Below the pieces are notes generated by a model that did no database searches, was not told the origin of the DNA, and saw nothing but the letters and a program-made list of their open reading frames with translations. From an uncultured Eubacteriales bacterium (GTDB lineage: Bacteria; Bacillota; Clostridia; Oscillospirales; Oscillospiraceae), in assembly GCA_900544705.1 (NCBI GenBank), contig UQWH01000013.1, positions 1 to 38,888 of the forward strand: 38,888 nucleotides of DNA, given 5' to 3'. Of the stretch, positions 17,448-23,834 are shown in pieces (position 1 is the stretch's first letter; every line of letters starts with the position of its first letter). A program made the position numbers and the translations under genes.

Positions 17448-19628
17448 TCACTTCTCCGTGCGGACAATATCAAAGGCCACGACCGGATATGCCTCAAAGG
17501 GCATCCGCAGCGGCAGACCTGCATTCATCAGGGTCGCGCCCAAGAGCGTAAGTCCAAGCTGCTCGACATGGTATCTCGCCTCGGGATCAAGCCCCTGCAG
17601 GCGAAGATACTGCGCAGTCGGGTTCGCCATGGGCGTTTGCCAGCCTGCCATCACATAGGCGCAGCTGCGGTCGTCCGAAACCAGCTCCCACGCGCAGACG
17701 TTGCCCGCAAACGGGCTGGACAGGCGGTAGAATTCGCCGTCGCGGAGGAGCGGCGCAAGGATTCTGTGATGGGCAGTCTGCCGTGCGATCTGTCGGCGTT
17801 CCTCTTCGGAAAGGCAGCCGATATCCAGCTCGTAGCCGTAGTTGCACATCTGGGCGATCTCGCCGCGCGTTGCGAAGGAGCACGTGCGTGCCGTCTGGTG
17901 ATTCGGACAGGCGGACACATGGCCAACCATACTCGCAGGCGGATAGGCGAAGCTCGTTCCATACTGGATCTTCAGGCGCTCAACCGCATCGGAGTCGTCG
18001 CTTGTCCAGATCTGCGGCATATAATAGAGAATACCAAAATCGAAGCGTCCACCGCCGCCGGAGCAGCCCTCGAAGAAAACGTGCGGAAAATCCTCGGTCA
18101 GGCGGCGCATCAGCTCGTAAACGCCCAGCATCTGGCGGTGCGTGTGTTCCAGCTGTCGGTCGGGCGCAAGCGTCTCGGAGCCGTTGTCGGAAATATTGCG
18201 GTTGCAATCCCATTTGATATAGGTGATGTCGCAGCTTGAAAGAACCTTCGCAACCTGTGTATAGATGTTCTCGACAACCTCCGGGCGACTCATATCCAGC
18301 ACAAGCTGGCGGCGCGTCTGGCGCGGAGCAAAGCCCTCGCAGTGAATGCACCAATCCGGGTGTGCACGGTAGAGATCGCTGTTCGGAGAGATCATTTCCG
18401 GCTCAAACCAGATGCCGAAGTTCATTCCGTGTGAGCGGCAAAGATCCGCAATATGCTGTAGGCCGTGCGGGAATTTCTCGGCAAAAACGTACCAGTCTCC
18501 GAGCGAGCTGTCATCAAAATCACGGTGGCCAAACCAGCCGTCGTCCAGAACAAACGTATCAATGCCAAGGCCGCTGCTGCTCTGAATCAGCCTTTCGAGT
18601 TTTTCCTCGGTAACATCAAAATAAGTTGCTTCCCAGTTGTTGACAACAATGGGATGCTGCAGATCTTTCTGTGCAGATTTCCCAAGATGACTGCGGCTGA
18701 CACGGTGGAAATTGCGCGACATTCGCCCGAGGCCCTCGGAAGAATAGGTAATCAAGGCCTCCGGAGTGGTGAAGCTCCCGTTTGGCTCGAGCTTCCACGA
18801 AAAGGTCTCCGGATTGAGGCCGACCTGAAAGCGCGTGTTTTCCATCTGGTTGCCCTCGGCCAGAATGCGGAAGTCCGAGCTGTAGACGAAGGCCGCGCCG
18901 TAGACCTCGCCGCTCGTTTCGGTCGTCACCGGATCGGCCAGCGCCGCAAAGGGGTTGAGCATGGCACTCGACGAGCCGCGGCGGCTTTCGATGCTGGTCG
19001 TGCCCTGACAGATGCGGCGGCGGGCTGGATAGCGCTCACGCGCCCACGCGCCCTCGAGCGAGATAAAATCAAAATTCCCACGTTCAAAATCGACAGAGAG
19101 GCTATCCGCCTTGTGCAGAATCATCGGCGCATCGGTGGGATTTTTGATCACGGTATATCGTGAAATGACGTCCTCCTGCGGAAAAACAACATAGTGCAGT
19201 GCCACCTCGGCACATGTGATCTCGTCTTGCAGCGTGATAACGAGCGTCTGCACCTCCTGTAAGTTCTTGTTCAGACACGGAAGGCCGGGCAGAAGCTCGC
19301 GTCCCTCGCGCAGCTCGTGACGCAGATAAGTCAGGTAACTGATGCGTCTGCCCTTTTTGTCCTCGATCACGAGCGCGGGCTGACGCAGATCGCCGCGGCC
19401 AAAGGTCGGATATTCCTGTGGCAGCGCATTTGCGCTGACACAGTCGTCCTTTGCTGGAATCACGGGATCGAACGCCCATCGGTGGTGGATATTATAATAA
19501 GAAAAGTCGTCATGCGGAACCTTCTTTCCGTAGTAAACGTGCTGAAGCAGGCCTTCGTCCGTCAGACGCATGATATAGCTGGTTCCGGTAGTTTCGAGAA
19601 AGAAAAACGGGGCGTTGTATACGATCAT
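17448..19628 (-). CDS. GH36 alpha-galactosidase
   Basis: 726 residues, the normal length for bacterial GH36 alpha-galactosidases. Diagnostic blocks are FVLDDGWFGHRDFDDSSLGDW, GIWFEPEMISPNSDLY, YIKWDCNRN with the nucleophile at about Asp474, and EGCSGGGGRFDFGIL. The stretch TSDDSDA, at about residues 542-548, carries the acid/base aspartate. The enzyme releases alpha-1,6-linked galactose from galacto-oligosaccharides or galactomannan fragments. No signal peptide is present, so it is cytoplasmic. AAAGGA lies about 11 bases before the ATG. It is the first intact gene of the locus and sits 18 bases after the truncated GH42-like gene. Confidence 0.95.
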   Translation of the reverse strand: MIVYNAPFFFLETTGTSYIMRLTDEGLLQHVYYGKKVPHDDFSYYNIHHRWAFDPVIPAKDDCVSANALPQEYPTFGRGDLRQPALVIEDKKGRRISYLTYLRHELREGRELLPGLPCLNKNLQEVQTLVITLQDEITCAEVALHYVVFPQEDVISRYTVIKNPTDAPMILHKADSLSVDFERGNFDFISLEGAWARERYPARRRICQGTTSIESRRGSSSAMLNPFAALADPVTTETSGEVYGAAFVYSSDFRILAEGNQMENTRFQVGLNPETFSWKLEPNGSFTTPEALITYSSEGLGRMSRNFHRVSRSHLGKSAQKDLQHPIVVNNWEATYFDVTEEKLERLIQSSSGLGIDTFVLDDGWFGHRDFDDSSLGDWYVFAEKFPHGLQHIADLCRSHGMNFGIWFEPEMISPNSDLYRAHPDWCIHCEGFAPRQTRRQLVLDMSRPEVVENIYTQVAKVLSSCDITYIKWDCNRNISDNGSETLAPDRQLEHTHRQMLGVYELMRRLTEDFPHVFFEGCSGGGGRFDFGILYYMPQIWTSDDSDAVERLKIQYGTSFAYPPASMVGHVSACPNHQTARTCSFATRGEIAQMCNYGYELDIGCLSEEERRQIARQTAHHRILAPLLRDGEFYRLSSPFAGNVCAWELVSDDRSCAYVMAGWQTPMANPTAQYLRLQGLDPEARYHVEQLGLTLLGATLMNAGLPLRMPFEAYPVVAFDIVRTEK

Positions 19629-19646
19629 CGCAAAGCGTCCTTTCTT

Positions 19647-21050
19647 TTATTTGCTCAGGCTTTCGCTGAGCCGGTCGTTGACGGAGAAGGTCAGGGTCTG
19701 TCCGCGGTACAGCTCCAACGCAAGCGTGTCGATGTTCTTGCCGTAATACTTGCCCTCATAAATCTCGTAGGGGCTGCACTTGTGTCTGAAATGCAGGACA
19801 TGCCTGCCGGTATTCTCGGCGTGGATGTTCACGAAATTCTCGTTTGCATAGATGCAGTCGTCCTCATAGCCGTAAATATGGCAGCCTGCATACTCGGCAA
19901 GCGAGGTCAGAAGCTCTGCACGCAGGATCTGCGTCGTGCAGTAGATGCTGACAAAATCGCCGGTGTCCTTCATCGCGAGCGCCGGCTTGCCGTCGATGCA
20001 GTAGCGGCCAAGCACCGTGACGCCCTCGCCCTCCTCGATGGTAAAGCAGGGATTCAGGAAGGGCACGTCCAGCACGGAGCCAACCCAGATGGTACTGCAT
20101 ACCTCGCGGTCGATCCAGCCATAAAAGCGATCCGGCACGGCGTAACGCAGCGCAGGATGCTTCGGGTCGGTGATGCGGAATTTGACCGAATGGGTTTCGT
20201 TGATGCAGTTAACCTGCATGCCGGTCAGTTCGGAGATGTTCGCCGTGTCCATAGGCGTTTCCCGGTCGAAATTCACAAAGCCCGGCGCATAGAACCAGAC
20301 GACCGTTGCGTGGTTTTTTGCAGCCTTTTTGCGAATGGCCTCGCGCTCGGCATTCGTCAGGCAGAATGTGTTGAGCATCAGATAGAGCTTATAATCAGGC
20401 ATATTCTCATTTGTGAGATCGTCATGGAAATAATAATCCACAGGCGCACCGATACGGCCCAGATCCGACGTGCGATAAAAATCGAGCATGGTACGGTTGA
20501 CGCCCTTGGAGACCAGATGGATGCTCTCCTCGTCATAAATAATAGCAATCTCGTTGGCCTTGGGCTTGCCGTGTTTGGCGGCCTCAAGTGCGACGCGCTG
20601 CTGCACGGCCATCATTTTGTAGATATCCTCGTGCTTGTAGCGGCCGCCGTTTTGATGCTGGTCAAACCACCACGCAAAGGTATTTTCGCAGAGATTACGG
20701 GCAAAATCGCGCTTGAGCGTGTTGAGCGTGTCCTGAATGGTGAAGAAATTGTTGGCATCGCGGTAGAAATCGCAGTCCAGATGCGTGCGGCTGTCCTCCT
20801 CGGACAGGAACAGCATCTTGCGCAGTGTAAAAGAATCCTGCACCTCGCGCTGCGCGACATATCCGCCCGGCCAGCGATTGTTATAAACGCCGGGCGCGGC
20901 CAAAAAGTCCACCACACCGGAATCGAGAATCTTGCGCGTTCCTGTCGTCGTGCTGGAGCCGTAATAATCCGTGCAGCCGAGAGATCCGTAGAACGAGCCG
21001 ACGAGCGTGTCGGGATTGCGCTGCTTCAGAAGGCGGGCAAAGTGAATCAT
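19647..21050 (-). pseudogene. 5'-truncated GH42-like glycoside hydrolase remnant
   Basis: An open frame of 467 codons that begins in the middle of a catalytic domain. The first residues (MIHFARLLKQ, then LVGSFYGSLG) match the second half of a GH42-like barrel rather than a protein N-terminus. The frame can be read back five more codons (KYYDT) before a TAA, and no ribosome binding site precedes the ATG. What remains includes FLSEEDSRTHLD, a likely nucleophile strand, and a trimerisation-type domain (EIAIIYDEESIHLVSKGVN onwards). The half that normally carries the acid/base is missing, because the divergent AraC gene begins only 53 bases away. It is probably non-functional, although the remaining frame is intact; a recent deletion is inferred. 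Confidence 0.7.
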
Positions 21051-21103
21051 GGTATCATAGTACTTTTAACCGCTTAATCTTTGCTAAACGTCATGAGGAT
21101 GCC

Positions 21104-21985
21104 ATGTCAAAATCATCTGCAAAAGAGCTTGCCCAGCACACCTCGCTCACCTCTCCCTTTCGCTACTATCCTTCCGCGCTGCCAGATCTGAATTTCTTCT
21201 TCCCTCCGCACTGGCATAACGAGTTTGAGCTGAACTATATCCGCTCCGGCCGGGCAGTTTTTTATTACAACGGCGTGCAATTCATCCCGGAAGCGGGCGA
21301 TATCTTTATTTTCCAGCCAAATCAGACGCATAGCATGACCACGCTTGGCAATGAAAAGATCTATTACGACACCTTGCTTTTCACCAGCGATTCCTTCGGC
21401 CCACAGGGTGAACGCGGAAATCAGGCCATCATCGGTCCGTTAGTAAGCGGAGATTCCCTGATCCGCCAGCCGATCAACCGGAGCTGCGCAGGCTACGAGG
21501 TGATCCGGCAGACCGTTGAATCCATGGTCTCCGCCGCCAAGCTCGATACCCCGTCGATTGATCTGCTGCTCAAGGGCGACCTGCTGCATCTGTTTTATTA
21601 CCTGCACACCTTTGGGCATATTACCTACCGGCAAAACGAAAAGGCGGCCAACGAGGAACGGATACGTCCCGTTCTGTCCTACATCAGCCAGCACTTTGCC
21701 GAGGATCTGACCGTTGACATGCTGGCGCAGCTCATTCCTCTGAGCAAAAGCTACTTCATGTACTGCTTCAAGCGCATCACCGGCACAAGCATTGTCAGCT
21801 ATATCACACAGATTCGCATCAAAAACGCCTGCGAGATGCTACTGAGCACCGACAAGCAGGTCGTCCGGATTGCTATGGAGTGCGGCTTTGATAATCTCTC
21901 AAACTTCAACCGGCAATTCAAGAAAAATGTCGGTTGTTCCCCCTTAAAATACCGGAAGTCCTTCCTGCCGCAGTCAGAAAAATAA
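21104..21985 (+). CDS. AraC family transcriptional regulator
   Basis: 293 residues. The N-terminal cupin (about residues 20-110) includes HWHNEFELNYIRSG and FIPEAGDIFIFQPNQTHSM, a sugar-sensing fold. The C-terminal part has two helix-turn-helix motifs: DLTVDMLAQLIPLSKSYFMY, then VVRIAMECGFDNLSNFNRQF ending SPLKYRKS. Such proteins activate adjacent sugar-utilisation operons when ligand binds. The start has GAGGAT five bases upstream. It is divergent from the 21-kb glycoside locus, with a gap of 53 bases, and is the only regulator next to it, so control of that locus is a reasonable inference. The short gap may have been created by the deletion that truncated the neighbouring gene. Confidence 0.93.
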   Translation: MSKSSAKELAQHTSLTSPFRYYPSALPDLNFFFPPHWHNEFELNYIRSGRAVFYYNGVQFIPEAGDIFIFQPNQTHSMTTLGNEKIYYDTLLFTSDSFGPQGERGNQAIIGPLVSGDSLIRQPINRSCAGYEVIRQTVESMVSAAKLDTPSIDLLLKGDLLHLFYYLHTFGHITYRQNEKAANEERIRPVLSYISQHFAEDLTVDMLAQLIPLSKSYFMYCFKRITGTSIVSYITQIRIKNACEMLLSTDKQVVRIAMECGFDNLSNFNRQFKKNVGCSPLKYRKSFLPQSEK

Positions 21986-22173
21986 AGTAAATCGGCAAAA
22001 TCTCTCTATATTTGATGGAACTATGTATCGGCTCCATAATTCACAGTTCTTTCATGTCCGCTTTTCCGTTCCGCAGGCAGACGCTGCAGCCGAACGATGC
22101 CGCCGCAATCTTTTCCCTCGGCTGCTTTCAGTTTTCTTTGGAGCTTTTATTCAGCATTTGATTTCCGGTTGGT

Positions 22174-22229
22174 TACCAACGCCGAAGGGAGAGGACTTCC
22201 TTACGAAGTCTCTCCCTTCGGCGTTGGTA
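22174..22229. repeat. long perfect inverted repeat (hairpin) between convergent genes
   Basis: The two arms, 22174-22193 and 22210-22229, are perfect 20-base reverse complements (TACCAACGCCGAAGGGAGAG and its complement). Pairing continues inward (ACTT with AAGT) past one bulged G, leaving a 7-base loop. On the plus strand the hairpin is followed by TATTTTTGG, so it could terminate AraC transcription, but it lies 190 bases beyond that gene. It also marks the left edge of the mobile-element scar. Confidence 0.75.
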
Positions 22230-22237
22230 TTTTTGGT

Positions 22238-22918
22238 TTACTTGGTAACGGTTTGCAGTCCGACTTTTTTACGGATGTAAAGAATCAGCAGAACTATGTT
22301 CCCGACCGCAGCGAGGATGGAAATGCACAGGCCGACCGTCGCAAGGATTCTCAGAGAGTGAAGCTCCTGCTGCTGCGCATCGTTGACAGAGGCCAACGCC
22401 TGCATTTTTTTCTCATTTTCGCGGTTCTGCGCATCAATCTCTGTCCGAAGTGTCTGCAATTCACTTCTCAGGTCATTAAGCTCCTGTTCCATCCCAGCCT
22501 GTAGATTGTCGAGATTTTCCTTCGTCGAAGCTTCAAGCGCTTTGATGTCGGATTTCAGCAGCTCATCCACTGTCTTGTAGGCCTTGGTCAGTGCCGCGAT
22601 GGCCGCGTTCAGCCTCTCCATCGTCGCTGTGTCACCGTCCGTCGTCGCCTTGGAAAGGTCACTGATTGCCTGATTCAGATTCTTCTGGACGGTGTCGATC
22701 GCAGTCTGAAGGGCCTCATCGGCCTTGACCAGCTTCAGTTCCAGCGCTGTGAGCCTTGCATCAACCGTCTGAATGTCGGCCTTCAGCAGGTCGTCCGAAG
22801 CCTGATAAGCCGCAATCAGGTCGTTGATTGCCTGCTCCAGTGCTTCCGCGTTCGCCGTGTCGCCTGTCTCAATCAGCTTGTTCAGCGCTTCGACGGCATT
22901 GTCCAGATTCTCCTGCAC
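22238..22918 (-). pseudogene. C-terminal fragment of a tail-anchored coiled-coil repeat protein
   Basis: An open frame of 226 codons whose only possible start is a GTG without a ribosome binding site; upstream the frame soon hits TGA in ParA sequence, so the 5' part is missing. It is almost wholly helical and contains two 49-residue repeats, starting VQENLDN (residue 1) and VQKNLNQ (residue 77), each ending in a YxxxDxLLKxDI-like segment. A longer coiled coil follows (about 125-190), then one membrane helix (about 191-215) and a short basic tail. This suggests a membrane-anchored, filament-like or spacer protein. I do not recognise a named family. It could still be translated at a low level, but is probably dead. 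Confidence 0.6.
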
Positions 22919-22924
22919 TGCGTC

Positions 22925-23123
22925 AATAGGGAAGAAAGCGACACATCCAGTTCATCGGGGTTCTTCACTCCGAGGCTTACCGTTAAACTGCCCTGCGGTC
23001 AGCGTCAACAAGCAAAACCTTTTTACCGGAGCTTGCAAGTCCCACACCGAGATTGACTGCGGTTGTCGTTTTACCGACTCCACCTTTCTGGTTTGTGATA
23101 GCAATCACTTTACAGTTTTCCAT
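22925..23123 (-). pseudogene. ParA/Soj-type partition ATPase, N-terminal fragment with frameshift
   Basis: The start is excellent: AAAGGAGG nine bases before ATG at 23123. The product begins MENCKVIAITNQKGGVGKTT, the deviant Walker A motif of ParA, and reads on to KKVLLVDAD. There, near 22997, one base is missing: the sequence runs GACCGCAGG where GACCCGCAGG would restore PQGSLTVSLGVKNPDEL. As it stands the frame stops after 46 codons at 22983-22985. ParA similarity in the shifted frame ends near 22925, where the coiled-coil fragment begins. Full ParA proteins have about 250-270 residues, so about three quarters are missing. ParA segregates plasmids and ICEs, which supports a mobile origin for this region. 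Confidence 0.82.
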
Positions 23124-23470
23124 GTGGTATCCTCCTTTCAGATTATTCATAGCAAACTGCTATGTACTCCTCCCGCAAAATGCACAGCATTACCGATGCG
23201 TTTGGTTAAATGCAGTATTTGTCCTCGACGCCCCTGCATGACTCGGTAGTCTATGGGAAATCTTCAAGCAACCGTCAGCTTAACGGTCTCATAGGAATCT
23301 CACCTCTGCCGGGTACTCCGCCAGCCCAATAGGGAAGTATCATTATGGTTGTATAGGTCATCGCCATGTCGGAGGCAATCCGGCACCTGTGGTGGAGGCT
23401 TACTGCTCACTCTGATTATTCAGAGGTCATGGCGTACCCACCATCGTGGCTCTTCTATACAAGTAACGTT
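23124..23470 (-). other. parA upstream leader, structured, no convincing gene
   Basis: Read on the minus strand this stretch holds several short inverted repeats: CTCTGA/TCAGAG at 23410-23425, ACCGT/ACGGT around 23271-23287, and ATAGCA/TGCTAT at 23149-23163, just upstream of the parA ribosome binding site. Two 30-codon open frames occur, at 23275-23367 and 23147-23239, but neither has a ribosome binding site. A regulatory leader for parA is possible; the RNA structure is inferred from the repeats only. Confidence 0.4.
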
Positions 23471-23616
23471 CTTGAAGATCTGATATTCAATTTTCAAGGA
23501 ACATTGAAACGGTTTCCTCCGAGTGGAGGAGAGCCTCTTCACTTGTTCCCACTGAGAAGTGCCTTTCGTACACCCAAAATCAAAAAATATTTTCAAAAAA
23601 ATAAAAAATAAAAAAG

Positions 23617-23641
23617 CCGCCTGTTCACACTGAACAGACGG
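23617..23641 (-). terminator. Rho-independent terminator, minus strand
   Basis: On the minus strand CTGTTCA pairs with TGAACAG around a short loop, with CCG/CGG closing the base. A long T-rich run (TTTTTTATTTTTT) follows directly. It is the second of two tandem terminators downstream of ppdK and isolates the parA leader from upstream transcription. Confidence 0.8.
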
Positions 23642-23678
23642 TATGAAATGACATATATAATAAAAGGAAATAAAAAAA

Positions 23679-23711
23679 GCAGGCATACTACTTTTTCAGT
23701 AATATGCCTGC
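23679..23711 (-). terminator. Rho-independent terminator, minus strand
   Basis: On the minus strand GCAGGCATA pairs with TATGCCTGC around an internal loop, followed at once by seven T residues. It lies 124 bases beyond the ppdK stop and now probably ends the ppdK transcript, although it may have belonged to the gene remnant next to it. Confidence 0.82.
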
Positions 23712-23719
23712 TGGTTGTG

Positions 23720-23833
23720 TTAGATAAAGACTTCGACAGTCACGTTATCCCATTGGTTTTTCCGCAGGTACTGACCGACTGACTTTCTATACGCTTCAGC
23801 TTGGTCGAAACCAATCTGGAATTGATCGTATAG
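23720..23833 (-). pseudogene. 3' remnant of an unidentified gene
   Basis: Minus-strand codons read NLYDQFQIGFDQAEAYRKSV and end WDNVTVEVFI before TAA at 23720-23722. The residue composition is protein-like and a terminator follows directly, as at a real gene end. The frame can be extended only a few codons, into the 3' end of ppdK, and there is no start with a ribosome binding site. It looks like the last 38 codons of a gene whose front was lost when sequence next to ppdK was deleted or inserted. I do not recognise the family. It could instead be a very small gene with a GTG start at 23848 overlapping ppdK. Confidence 0.4.
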
Positions 23834-23834
23834 A

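Larger units (their letters stand above)
22238..23834 (-). mobile_element. decayed ICE/plasmid-type element remnant
   Basis: About 1.6 kb, visibly more AT-rich on the ppdK side than its neighbours, with no intact full-length gene. All fragments lie on the minus strand. In transcription order they are a 3' gene remnant, two terminators, a structured leader, a ParA N-terminus with a frameshift, and the C-terminal part of a coiled-coil membrane protein. The pieces belong to replicon maintenance and accessory functions of conjugative elements. No integrase, relaxase or clear flanking direct repeat was found, so the type of element and its boundaries are inferred. Confidence 0.6.

Noticed and set aside
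21051..21103. Promoter of the glycoside locus in the AraC-GH gap (TATGAT on the minus strand)
   Set aside because: The TATGAT lies 3 bases before the ATG and no -35 box is correctly spaced, so it is not a convincing promoter for that gene.
23147..23367. Two 30-codon genes upstream of parA
   Set aside because: Neither frame has a ribosome binding site and the length match may be chance; kept only as part of the leader description.
23489..23511. Stretch resembling the TTGAAAACTGAATA word common in 16S-23S spacers
   Set aside because: No rRNA or tRNA gene is nearby and the match is short; such words also occur in mobile-element leaders.
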